5,963 bases of DNA from Planctomycetaceae bacterium. Lineage in GTDB: Bacteria > Planctomycetota > Planctomycetia > Pirellulales > Pirellulaceae. This document shows, one piece after another, positions 1-5,963 of this stretch. Each line of letters starts with the position of its first letter. The stretch's first letter is position 1. The stretch spans positions 1 to 5,963 of the forward strand of contig PKCQ01000654.1 of assembly GCA_002862265.1 (NCBI GenBank). Reading direction: 5' to 3'. The translations under genes and the position numbers were made by a program. The notes under the pieces are model-generated. The model did no database searches. It was not told the origin of the DNA and saw only the letters and a list, made by a program, of their open reading frames with translations.

Positions 1-1
1 A

Positions 2-1570
2 GTGCTAACACAACGCGTGCTTCAAGACATGAACCTGGATCTCGAATCCATCGGCGAACGGCGGAATAACTTGAATGCCCAGGAACTTGGCGACGCTGCA
101 GAAAGGAAGCGGAGATGGGGATCCAACCCTATCTTTGAGAAAGGCAAGGTTGACGAGATGGTCGAAGCTGGCGTGAATCGCTTAGTCGATATGCAGAATC
201 AAGACGGTGGCTGGGGCTGGTTCTCAGGTACTGGTTCTCGCTCGTCCGCTCACCTGACTTCACAAGTCGTGCGTGGTTTGCTGGTGGCGAGGAGCAACAA
301 TGTTGCGATTCCTGCAGACGTGATTCCGAGGGGGACTACGTGGCTTAAGAACTATCAGCAGCAGGAGCTTCAGAAGCTGAAGAACTGGGATTCGGATACT
401 GATCCCCGGAAACATCATGTGGATAACATGGACGCTTTGGTATTCCATGTTCTGACGCTTGTTGGCGAGCGTAATGATGAAATGAAGAAGTTTCTCTACG
501 AGGATCGAACGCATTTAAGCGTCTACGGGAAATGCTTGTTCGCACTGGCGACGCATCAGCTGGAAGACGCCGAGATGACGAACATGCTGAAACGCAATAT
601 CGAGCAGTTCTTGGAAGTCGACGAAGAGAATGAAACGGCTTTGTTGGCCGATCAGACTAATTGGTGGTACTGGTACGGAAGCTCGATCGAGTCCACAGCA
701 ATGTACCTAAAGTTGCTGACGAAGACTGATCCTGATTCGATCACTGCTCCTCGCTTGGTGAAGTACTTGCTGAATAATCGCAAACACGCGACTTACTGGA
801 ACAGCACTCGTGATACGGCCCTTGTCGTCGAAGCTTTTGCGGACTTCCTGGATACTTCCGAGGAACTAAGTGCGGAATCTCAGGTAGATGTTCTGCTAGA
901 TGGTAAGTTGATCGGCAGCATCGAGTTTACGAAAGAGAATCTGTTCGACGTCAACAACACGATTCAAATTGCGGGCGATGCGATTCCGAGTGGTGAACAT
1001 CAGTTGACCATTCGAAGGCGTGGCAAAGGCAACATGTATTGGAACGTGTATTCTCGCAACTTTACTCGGGAGCAAGAGATTGAAAAAGCTGGCTTGGAAA
1101 TCAAAGTCGAACGTCGATACTACTTACTGGAGCCTTCGAAGGAAGAATTGCAGCTTGCTGGCAAGGATGGTCGAGTTGTCGAGGCGAAGGGCGATAAGCA
1201 GCTTCGCGTTCAGCTTGATGAGGAAGTAGAGGTTCCAAGCGGGCGAATGATTGAAGTTGAATTGCTGATTGAAAGCAAGAATGATTACGAGTACTTGTTG
1301 GTCGAAGACAAGAAGCCAGCAGGTTTGGAACCAGTCGATTCGCAGAGTGGTTACTTCTACTCTTCGGGAATTGGCGTTTACCGAGAGTTGCGAGAGAAGC
1401 ACGTTGGGCTGCTAATTGAACGCTTACCGCGTGGGAGATTCTCGGTGCGTTATCAGATGCGATCCGAAAGTCCCGGTGCCTTCACCGCATTGCCGGCAAC
1501 GATCGAAGGCATGTATGCACCCGAGTTGGTCGGCAACTCACGCGACTTTGATTTGAAGGTGATCGACTAG
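2..1570 (+). CDS. Bacterial alpha-2-macroglobulin family protein, C-terminal part (5' truncated by window edge)
   Basis: The frame is open from the first bases and ends at a TAG at 1568-1570, giving 522 visible residues. The GTG at base 2 is probably an internal Val codon, because family members run to well over 1000 residues. Visible residues 1-20 fit the helix that normally follows the thioester CxEQ motif, which would lie just outside the window, so its presence cannot be judged. Residues 50-285 look like the alpha-helical thioester domain: QDGGWGWF at 67-74, a Trp-rich WWYWYG at 221-226, and YWNSTRDTALVVEAF at 265-279. Residues 290-522 look like the C-terminal beta domains, with YLLVEDKKPAG at 431-441 and an Arg-Gly-rich stretch leading into PGAFTALPATIEGMY at 491-505. 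Known family members are periplasmic or envelope-anchored and trap attacking proteases by covalent or steric capture. They often sit next to a penicillin-binding protein (pbpC), but no such gene follows here; the next gene is convergent fmt. The signal peptide and any lipobox are outside the window. Confidence 0.88.
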   Translation: MLTQRVLQDMNLDLESIGERRNNLNAQELGDAAERKRRWGSNPIFEKGKVDEMVEAGVNRLVDMQNQDGGWGWFSGTGSRSSAHLTSQVVRGLLVARSNNVAIPADVIPRGTTWLKNYQQQELQKLKNWDSDTDPRKHHVDNMDALVFHVLTLVGERNDEMKKFLYEDRTHLSVYGKCLFALATHQLEDAEMTNMLKRNIEQFLEVDEENETALLADQTNWWYWYGSSIESTAMYLKLLTKTDPDSITAPRLVKYLLNNRKHATYWNSTRDTALVVEAFADFLDTSEELSAESQVDVLLDGKLIGSIEFTKENLFDVNNTIQIAGDAIPSGEHQLTIRRRGKGNMYWNVYSRNFTREQEIEKAGLEIKVERRYYLLEPSKEELQLAGKDGRVVEAKGDKQLRVQLDEEVEVPSGRMIEVELLIESKNDYEYLLVEDKKPAGLEPVDSQSGYFYSSGIGVYRELREKHVGLLIERLPRGRFSVRYQMRSESPGAFTALPATIEGMYAPELVGNSRDFDLKVID

Positions 1571-1851
1571 CGATTAGTAACTGCCGCCAAGAACCTATTG
1601 GGATTCGCCAGAATTCCTTGACTGAACCATAGTCGGGGCTAACTGTTTCTGCCTTAGCCGCGTTTCTAGGCAGTTGGCAAATTGGCAGCGTGAATGTAAG
1701 CGATCAAGATGAATCGAGTGTAAAACGGAGGTGTTGCATTTTTTTCGCATAAGCCAAAAACCGGCCGTAGAAGCGGATCTAACGTTCCGTCTGAAAATTC
1801 AATGAGCGGCTACTGCAAAGCGAGGAATTCTTCTGTGCCCAACTACGGCAG
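1571..1851. other. Intergenic region between convergent genes
   Basis: These 281 bases separate the stop codon of the alpha-2-macroglobulin gene from that of fmt, so both transcripts end here and no promoter is required. I find no convincing coding frame. A weak inverted repeat (CTGCCT at 1649-1654, AGGCAG at 1668-1673, 13-base loop) could form a stem, but no T-run follows it. A run of seven T at 1739-1745 has no strong stem before it. On the - strand a CGGCCGG followed by five T (about 1756-1767) lies downstream of fmt, again without a good stem. Termination signals are expected here, but none can be assigned. Confidence 0.6.
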
Positions 1852-2874
1852 TTAGCAAAGGGCTTCTCGAGGGGGCTCTGGTGGCACAAATTGGCAGCCG
1901 CCAATGATCGGGTGGCCGCGAAGGAATTCCTTCGTGTCCATTTCTCGTTTGCCCGCTGGCTGGACACGACCAATCAGAAAAATGCCCTCACTTGTTCCAA
2001 CGGCGATGGTTTCTTTCCAAGAGCCGTCAACGGCCATCCCAAGTTCCTCCGCCGTGACTTGTCTCGCTTGCCCAGGTTCAAGCTGGATGGTTCTGCCCGC
2101 AACAGCTCGTGCTCGTCGAACGATCAGTCGCAATTTCTTCTTGCCATCAGGCCACTCGAGTTCCGCAAAAGTGCCTGGCCATGGCTGGCAGGCTTGGACC
2201 AAACGTGCGAGATAATCGGCGGGCAAGCGAAAGTCCAAGGCTCCATCGGCTTTGCTGAAACGAGGAGCACGAGTCACAAGAGTCTTATCTTGGATTTCGC
2301 CGATCTCGCTCGCACCATCCCAATCGTTAAGCATTGCTACGGCATCTACTGTTGCTTGAACGCCCAGTTCTGCCAAACGCGGCTCGAGTTCCGCTGCGGT
2401 TTCGTCTGGTACGATGGGGGTTCGTATGACTTTCAAGGCAGGTCCAGCATCCAGACGAGGTGTCATATGGATGACAGTCACACCCGCCTCCGCATCTCCC
2501 TGCAGAAGACTCCATTGCACCGGTGCAGCCCCACGGTGCCTGGGAAGGAGCGAGCCGTGAAGATTAATTCCGCCGAGCTTTGCTGCTTTCAGGCAATCGT
2601 TTGAGAGAATCTGGCCATAGTCGCAGACGAAGAACAGATCAGCTTGGTGCTGGGACAAGGTTTTTATGGCTTCAGCATCGTTGATCGAAGCGGGTTCAAA
2701 GATTTCTAAGCCCCTATCCCGAGCCCAATCATACACCGGCCGTGGCGGATGCTTTTTGGGCTTTTGTTCGGGAAGTGGTCGCGTTACCAATAGAGGAATG
2801 TCGTGACCGTCGTCGAGCAGCCTTTGTGCTGTCGGAACTGCAAAAGGTCCGGTGCCCATTACGACTATTTTCAT
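1852..2874 (-). CDS. fmt: Methionyl-tRNA formyltransferase
   Basis: This 340-residue protein is close to the usual length for the family (about 310-330). It transfers the formyl group from 10-formyl-tetrahydrofolate to Met-tRNA(fMet) in the cytosol for translation initiation. The N-terminal Rossmann-like domain starts at once (MKIVVMGTGPFAVPT). The hallmark loop SLLPRHRGAAPVQW is at 108-121. The expected catalytic residues are visible: Asn104 and His106 in GGINLHGS, and Asp142 in MTPRLDAGP. The folate-site motif reads DYGQIL at 85-90, where most bacteria have AYGQIL. Residues from about 205 form the tRNA-binding C-terminal domain, ending with the typical PAGKREMDTKEFLRGH at 306-321. The ATG at 2872-2874 is well supported: AAAGGA lies five bases upstream and the protein begins directly with the first beta strand. 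The gene ends with TAA. It lies 128 bases downstream of proC on the same strand; the usual partner def is not seen here. Confidence 0.96.
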   Translation of the reverse strand: MKIVVMGTGPFAVPTAQRLLDDGHDIPLLVTRPLPEQKPKKHPPRPVYDWARDRGLEIFEPASINDAEAIKTLSQHQADLFFVCDYGQILSNDCLKAAKLGGINLHGSLLPRHRGAAPVQWSLLQGDAEAGVTVIHMTPRLDAGPALKVIRTPIVPDETAAELEPRLAELGVQATVDAVAMLNDWDGASEIGEIQDKTLVTRAPRFSKADGALDFRLPADYLARLVQACQPWPGTFAELEWPDGKKKLRLIVRRARAVAGRTIQLEPGQARQVTAEELGMAVDGSWKETIAVGTSEGIFLIGRVQPAGKREMDTKEFLRGHPIIGGCQFVPPEPPREALC

Positions 2875-2879
2875 TGGAA

Positions 2880-2885
2880 TCCTTT
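2880..2885 (-). promoter_or_regulatory. Shine-Dalgarno site of fmt
   Basis: On the - strand AAAGGA is followed by five bases and the ATG of fmt. It fixes the fmt start. The rest of the 128-base gap to proC (2875-3002) shows no clear promoter on the - strand. The open frames that cross it look like shadows of fmt and proC. Confidence 0.6.
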
Positions 2886-3002
2886 CGGTGGATCGTTGCG
2901 TAACCGCGCTGAAAGAACATCTCGAGACTCAGCCGCTCACGCGTCGTGCTTGTATTGGTGCTGGCGCTCATGTGGTTTGGTCTTGTATACTACGTAGGAA
3001 AG

Positions 3003-3800
3003 CTAAGCCAGGTCTTCGCTTCGTTCGGCACAAGTTGCCACGGCTTCTATGAAGGCGCTGCGGACCGCGCCGGCTTCCAGCTCACGAAGGGCGGTAATTG
3101 TTGTACCACCAGGGCTGGTGACTTGGTCTTTTAATGCACCTGGATGCAACCCCGTCTCAATAACCATCTTGGCAGCGCCGAGCACCGCTTGTGCGGACAT
3201 TCGGATAGCAACGTCGCGTGGCAGCCCCTGAGCCACGCCGCCGTCACTTAATGCTTCGATGACCAAGTAGATGTAAGCGGGACTCGATCCAGCGATCCCT
3301 GTAAAAGCATGCATCAGGCGATCGGGAATGTTTATGACTTCACCGACTGATTTCATGAAGGTCTCAACCCAGGTTTGATCAGCCTCCGAAGAGTCGGCGG
3401 GGCAGGATATCGCTGATGCTGCAGCGTTGACCTGGCAAGGCGTGTTAGGCATGACTCGGATGACGCGTTTCGTTCCCAGCATTTCCTGCAGCTTTTCCAG
3501 CGAGATGCCAGCTGCAATCGAAATGAGAAGGTTGTCTTCAGAGAAACATTCAGCGAAGACGCTCGCCTGTTCTTTGAGAATGTGGGGCTTTACGGCTAGG
3601 AAGATTGGTTCACAGCTGGCCGCCAAATCCGAAGACTGGTCAACAAATTTCGCTTCCGGGATTTTCTCAGTTAGTTTTTCACGCTGAGCGCGGAATGGCT
3701 CGGCGAAGATAATATCTTCTGCACTGCAGATGCCAGCTGCGATTGCACCCTGAGCCAGTGCGGTCGCCATCTGGCCGCCGCCTACAAATCCAATACTCAC
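3003..3800 (-). CDS. proC: Pyrroline-5-carboxylate reductase
   Basis: This 265-residue protein has the normal length of ProC, which reduces 1-pyrroline-5-carboxylate to L-proline with NAD(P)H in the last step of proline synthesis, in the cytosol. The N-terminal dinucleotide-binding motif is GFVGGGQMA at 4-12 (most family members have N rather than Q in GGGNMA). Next come VKPH at 70-73 and VMPNTPC at 116-122 (usually MPNTPA). The C-terminal dimerisation and active-site domain carries GSSPAY at 171-176, EALSDGGVAQGL at 182-193 and the family signature KDQVTSPGGTT at 224-234, which together leave little doubt. The start is a GTG at 3798-3800. It is chosen because the protein begins directly with the Rossmann strand and AGGAG lies nine bases upstream; no better in-frame ATG exists. 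The stop is TAG. The gene sits 229 bases downstream of the glycosyltransferase gene, so it may have its own promoter there, although I cannot point to one. Confidence 0.96.
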   Translation of the reverse strand: MSIGFVGGGQMATALAQGAIAAGICSAEDIIFAEPFRAQREKLTEKIPEAKFVDQSSDLAASCEPIFLAVKPHILKEQASVFAECFSEDNLLISIAAGISLEKLQEMLGTKRVIRVMPNTPCQVNAAASAISCPADSSEADQTWVETFMKSVGEVINIPDRLMHAFTGIAGSSPAYIYLVIEALSDGGVAQGLPRDVAIRMSAQAVLGAAKMVIETGLHPGALKDQVTSPGGTTITALRELEAGAVRSAFIEAVATCAERSEDLA

Positions 3801-3809
3801 TTGATTCTT

Positions 3810-3814
3810 CTCCT
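3810..3814 (-). promoter_or_regulatory. Shine-Dalgarno site of proC
   Basis: On the - strand AGGAG lies nine bases before the GTG start codon of proC. It supports this non-ATG start. Confidence 0.6.
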
Positions 3815-3946
3815 AACGCGTTGCTGTTGAACGCTGCGCGCGGCGACTGGTCTCGCCATGGGCGAAATGGCAAAATCATTTGACGCCTCGTCATTCGAAC
3901 GCAGGACGTTCAATTTCGCAAGCCTATGGCGGAAGCTGAGTCTGAA

Positions 3947-4011
3947 TCTACCAATCCAAGTTCGTTGTCACGCAGTATTCGCTAGCGCAAAATAGACCCC
4001 CGATTGGTAGA
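3947..4011. repeat. 10-base inverted repeat, 45-base spacing
   Basis: TCTACCAATC at 3947-3956 is the exact reverse complement of GATTGGTAGA at 4002-4011. The 45 bases between them include the palindrome CGCTAGCG. In the - strand transcript the pair would fold within the 3' region of the glycosyltransferase mRNA, or the leader of proC if that gene is co-transcribed. The distal arm overlaps the hairpin at 4006-4023, so the two folds exclude each other. Confidence 0.6.
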
Positions 4012-4023
4012 AGTTATTCTACC
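4006..4023 (-). repeat. Stem-loop directly after the glycosyltransferase stop codon
   Basis: GGTAGAA at 4006-4012 pairs with TTCTACC at 4017-4023 around a four-base loop, giving a perfect 7-bp stem. On the - strand it starts only six bases after the TAG stop of the glycosyltransferase. No T-run follows at once; the next bases are AATCGGGGGTCTATTTT. It is therefore not a textbook intrinsic terminator, though it may act as a weak terminator or as a 3'-end stabiliser. Confidence 0.5.
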
Positions 4024-4029
4024 GGCTGC

Positions 4030-4770
4030 CTAAGATCGGCTGAAAGCCAGCCGGTGAATGACTTGAATCGCACCGACGGCATCGGAAAGGCTCAGCTTGC
4101 TCTCGCCAGCATGCCTACAATCGAAGACGATCGGAACTTCACCAAAATGCGCTTTCCTTTGTCGAAGTGCTACCAAGATCTCCTCCAAGAATCCGTAGCC
4201 TGGGCAAGTGAGTTTGGCAAGGTTCAGTTCTTGCAGCTTGCTAACTCTATAACAGCGGAATGAACCGCTGCAATCAGAAAGTGGCAATCTAAGCATTCGA
4301 GTGGCGTAGAGGTTAAGGAAGCGGCTGATCAGCTTTCGATGGGGTGCTAAGCCAGGGGAACCACCACCAGGCCGATAGCGTGTGCCAGCTACCATGTCCA
4401 AATTGTCATGGATCGTCTTCTTCAGAAGTTGTGGAGCTGTGGCAGGATCGTGACTGTGATCCGCATCTAAATTTATCAGAAAATCGTATTCGTGCTCGAG
4501 ACACCAGCTGATCGCATCACGCAGTGCGGTTCCAAGTCCGAGCTTGCCGGGACGCTGGAGGAGGTGTAGCTGCGAGTTGTTTTCTTGGGTGTCACGCACC
4601 CAGTCTGCAGTGCCATCCGGAGAACTGTCATCTACAACCAAAACATCTGCATCTGGCAGGTGTTCGAGTAACCCTCGCACCATCGTTGGGATGTTTCCCA
4701 ATTCGTTGTAAGTGCATAGCACGACAAGCACTCGCGTTGCGGCATCGGACGCTGGTTGGCTCATCGTCAT
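4030..4770 (-). CDS. Family 2 glycosyltransferase, DPM1-like polyprenyl-phosphate mannosyltransferase
   Basis: The product is a 246-residue GT-A fold glycosyltransferase of the dolichol/polyprenyl-phosphate mannose synthase type. Known relatives move mannose (or another hexose) from a nucleotide sugar to a polyprenyl phosphate on the cytosolic side of the membrane, making a lipid-linked donor for glycosylation. Motifs, numbered from the chosen ATG: CTYNE at 19-23, DDSSPDGT at 47-54 (nucleotide binding), GLGTA at 78-82, the metal-binding DADHSHDP at 102-109 (DxD type), GTRY at 129-132, SGSFRCYR at 168-175, EVPIVF at 211-216 and GESKLS at 222-227. This order is the DPM1/Ppm pattern. The protein ends soon after the catalytic domain with no C-terminal membrane helices, as in soluble DPM1-type enzymes. 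The start is uncertain: ATG at 4770 or at 4764 (two residues later), or TTG at 4806; none has a clear Shine-Dalgarno site. The GT domain begins near residue 13, so all three are compatible. The stop is TAG. The sugar and lipid substrates cannot be read from sequence. Confidence 0.88.
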   Translation of the reverse strand: MTMSQPASDAATRVLVVLCTYNELGNIPTMVRGLLEHLPDADVLVVDDSSPDGTADWVRDTQENNSQLHLLQRPGKLGLGTALRDAISWCLEHEYDFLINLDADHSHDPATAPQLLKKTIHDNLDMVAGTRYRPGGGSPGLAPHRKLISRFLNLYATRMLRLPLSDCSGSFRCYRVSKLQELNLAKLTCPGYGFLEEILVALRQRKAHFGEVPIVFDCRHAGESKLSLSDAVGAIQVIHRLAFSRS

Positions 4771-4868
4771 AGGATTTCGTTGCGAACGCCTAATGGCTGA
4801 CGGCAAGGGACAGTGCAGCGGTTTCCAGTGAAAGAGGCATTCTGGCGAAGTCCACTACTGAATCAGTT

Positions 4869-5963
4869 CTACTTTACGACAATATTCACGAGGCGGCCGG
4901 GAACGACGATAGTTTTTACTATAGTTTTGCCGGCTGTCAGCTCTTGGAGACGTTCATCGGCCATAGCCAACTTCTCCATCTCATCCTTGCTGCATTCTGC
5001 AGGCACAGTCATTCGACCTCGGACTTTCCCGTTTACTTGCAAAGGAATTTCAACTTCCGCACTCTTGGTGGCGGACTCGTCGTACTGCGGCCAACTTTCA
5101 TATGCCAAAGATCCTTCATGTCCTAAGATCGACCACAACTCTTCTGCCAAGTGTGGAGCCATCGGGGAGAGCAACAAAATAAATTGTTCCAATGCCGCGC
5201 GAGGACGAACTTGTTGCTTAGTAAAGAAGTTGACAAACTCCATCAAGCGAGCAATCGCCGTGTTGTAACTCATCGTCTCCAAATCACTTGTGACTGCTGC
5301 AATGGTCTTGTGGAGAACTTTATTTTGCTCTTTGTTGCATTCGACGTCTTGGATGGAATCAAGCAATGCAACATCGTCGGCTTGATAGTCCACAAACATA
5401 CGCCAAACACGGTCTAAGAAATTCTTAACACCGCTGACGCCAGACATGCTCCAAGGTTTGGTTGCCTCTAACGGACCCATGAACATCTCGTACAACCTCA
5501 AGGCGTCGGCACTGTAGTCTCGGACAATCTCATCCGGATTGACCACATTGCCGCGACTCTTGGACATCTTGTATGCCCGGCTGTCGACGCGAATTGATTC
5601 GTCGGACGTCAAGACAAAGGAATCGCCTTTCTTGGTGACGTCTGCTTCGTCAACCGAGACGGACGTTACCTCTTCACCAGACGCTTTGTTGACCAACTTG
5701 CCTTCTTCGTTCTCGAACTGAGCGAAGCATGCCGCGGCCGTTCCGAACGTTTGGAGCACAGATCTTCGGAATGCTGCACCAGTGGTGTCCTCTGCTTCCT
5801 TGTGAGGCTTGTCTTGTCGCCTTTGGCGCTGCTCATCTTCTCCGCCTATAGGTTTCCCGTCGCTATTGCCCGTCACCGCAGGGACTGAGGTGCGGTGGGA
5901 CCTCGCGACTGCCCGACCAATTGCACCCGCCAAGTTGGTGAATGCGGCTTTCCTGTACGTCGT
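4869..5963 (-). CDS. leuS: Leucyl-tRNA synthetase, C-terminal part (5' end missing)
   Basis: LeuRS charges tRNA(Leu) with leucine in the cytosol. The frame is open from the right window edge to a TAG at 4869-4871 (365 codons visible; a whole bacterial LeuRS has about 800-900 or more). From about base 5720 down to the stop the match is good. It begins with a lineage-type segment starting QFENEEGKLVNK. The class I signature KMSKS follows at 5556-5570, within YKMSKSRGNVVNPDE, then the block ADALRLYEMFMGPLEATKPW and the anticodon-binding helices (FILLLSPMAPHLAEELW). The C-terminal domain has LQVNGKVRGRMTVP and ends with the family-typical VVPGRLVNIVVK. Upstream of about 5720 the frame has no LeuRS character: the expected segment leading from the editing domain into the catalytic core (usually containing QGMILGE) is absent. 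That part may be foreign or misassembled. The TTG at 5931-5933 is the first possible start in frame, but I do not believe it is a real one. The gene lies 98 bases upstream of the glycosyltransferase gene. Confidence 0.9.
   Translation of the reverse strand, partial: TTYRKAAFTNLAGAIGRAVARSHRTSVPAVTGNSDGKPIGGEDEQRQRRQDKPHKEAEDTTGAAFRRSVLQTFGTAAACFAQFENEEGKLVNKASGEEVTSVSVDEADVTKKGDSFVLTSDESIRVDSRAYKMSKSRGNVVNPDEIVRDYSADALRLYEMFMGPLEATKPWSMSGVSGVKNFLDRVWRMFVDYQADDVALLDSIQDVECNKEQNKVLHKTIAAVTSDLETMSYNTAIARLMEFVNFFTKQQVRPRAALEQFILLLSPMAPHLAEELWSILGHEGSLAYESWPQYDESATKSAEVEIPLQVNGKVRGRMTVPAECSKDEMEKLAMADERLQELTAGKTIVKTIVVPGRLVNIVVK
5721..5963. other. Sequence unlike LeuRS joined to the leuS fragment; possible mobile-element or chimeric end
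   Basis: These 243 bases stay open in the leuS frame, but the translation is Arg/Gln/Lys/Asp-rich with no LeuRS motif. By eye it is richer in G+C than the rest of leuS. In the other two - strand frames I also find no LeuRS segment, so a single frameshift does not explain it. Another - strand frame has an ATG at 5834-5836 and reads MSSAKGDKTSLTRKQR, running on to a TAA at 5666-5668. Such basic, poorly conserved leaders occur in group II intron reverse transcriptases, but this resemblance is from memory and weak. No group II intron domain V (34-base hairpin), transposase motif or terminal inverted repeat is visible at the junction. The identity is unknown. Confidence 0.4.
5874..5897. repeat. 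Hairpin within the non-LeuRS end segment
   Basis: CACCGCA at 5874-5880 and TGCGGTG at 5891-5897 form a perfect 7-bp, mostly G-C stem around a 10-base loop; a further T-G pair is possible. No T-run follows on either strand, so it does not look like an intrinsic terminator. A structured-RNA origin of the segment would fit, but a single stem proves little. Confidence 0.45.

Larger units (their letters stand above)
3801..4029. other. Intergenic region between the glycosyltransferase gene and proC
   Basis: This gap of 229 bases has no convincing gene. The half next to the glycosyltransferase (3947-4023) holds the overlapping inverted repeats listed separately. The half next to proC holds the proC Shine-Dalgarno site and a short stem (GCCAT 3855-3859, ATGGC 3867-3871). 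I see no clear -10/-35 pair on the - strand. Confidence 0.55.

Noticed and set aside
1739..1767. T-run (+ strand) and CGGCCGG-T5 (- strand) as intrinsic terminators
   Set aside because: Neither has a convincing G-C stem at the right distance before the T-run.
1678..1898. 12-base direct repeat CAAATTGGCAGC at 1678-1689 and 1887-1898
   Set aside because: About one match of this length is expected by chance in 6 kb; one copy is in fmt coding sequence and there is no element between them.
1919..1934. 16-base perfect palindrome CGAAGGAATTCCTTCG
   Set aside because: It lies inside fmt codons for the conserved TKEFLRG segment and has no loop or partner site; best explained by codon choice.
1891..2604. 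237-codon open frame on the + strand antisense to fmt
   Set aside because: It mirrors fmt, has no recognisable domain and a Ser/Cys/Arg-rich composition typical of antisense shadows.
2946..3134. Small + strand frames and a TATACT box near 2992 in the fmt-proC gap
   Set aside because: The frames run into antisense proC with no Shine-Dalgarno site or domain; no -35 element stands at a suitable distance from the TATACT.
4771..4806. 12-residue N-terminal extension of the glycosyltransferase from a TTG at 4806
   Set aside because: There is no Shine-Dalgarno site before the TTG, and the added residues precede the conserved domain; the ATG at 4770 is preferred, though not proven.
5931..5933. TTG as the true start of a short LeuRS-like protein
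   Set aside because: The frame continues unbroken to the window edge, and a LeuRS without the HIGH-bearing Rossmann half would not be a functional synthetase.

Overview
The window reads as chromosomal DNA of a bacterium, most likely a planctomycete (Pirellulales-like). This taxonomic call is an inference. It rests on the large secreted alpha-2-macroglobulin-type protein, the lineage flavour of the Fmt and LeuRS sequences (DYGQIL in Fmt; a long segment before KMSKS and the LYEMFMGPLEATKPW block in LeuRS), the mixed ATG/GTG start use and the loose gene spacing. All protein identities come from motif recognition by eye, not from a database search.

Layout. On the + strand, bases 2-1570 hold the C-terminal part of a bacterial alpha-2-macroglobulin (thioester-domain helices plus C-terminal beta domains), cut by the left window edge. 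A 281-base convergent gap follows. The rest lies on the - strand, transcribed right to left: the 3' part of leuS (leucyl-tRNA synthetase, 4869 to the right edge), a DPM1-like polyprenyl-phosphate glycosyltransferase (4030-4770), proC (3003-3800) and fmt (1852-2874). The gaps between these four are 98, 229 and 128 bases, so they form a co-oriented run rather than a tightly coupled operon.

How the genes relate. leuS and fmt both serve translation (leucine charging; formylation of initiator Met-tRNA). proC makes proline. The glycosyltransferase makes a lipid-linked sugar donor for envelope or protein glycosylation. The alpha-2-macroglobulin is an envelope protease-trap protein on the opposite strand. 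I see no shared pathway beyond housekeeping.

The oddest point is at the right edge. The leuS frame stays open to the last base, but upstream of about base 5720 the translation stops looking like LeuRS, becomes richer in G+C and is rich in Arg/Lys/Gln. The catalytic HIGH half and the end of the editing domain are therefore not reached in the expected way. This looks like a junction: a mobile-element insertion, a rearrangement or an assembly chimera. A second item is a set of overlapping inverted repeats just after the glycosyltransferase stop codon. I see no CRISPR array, tRNA, rRNA, complete insertion sequence or clearly new system.
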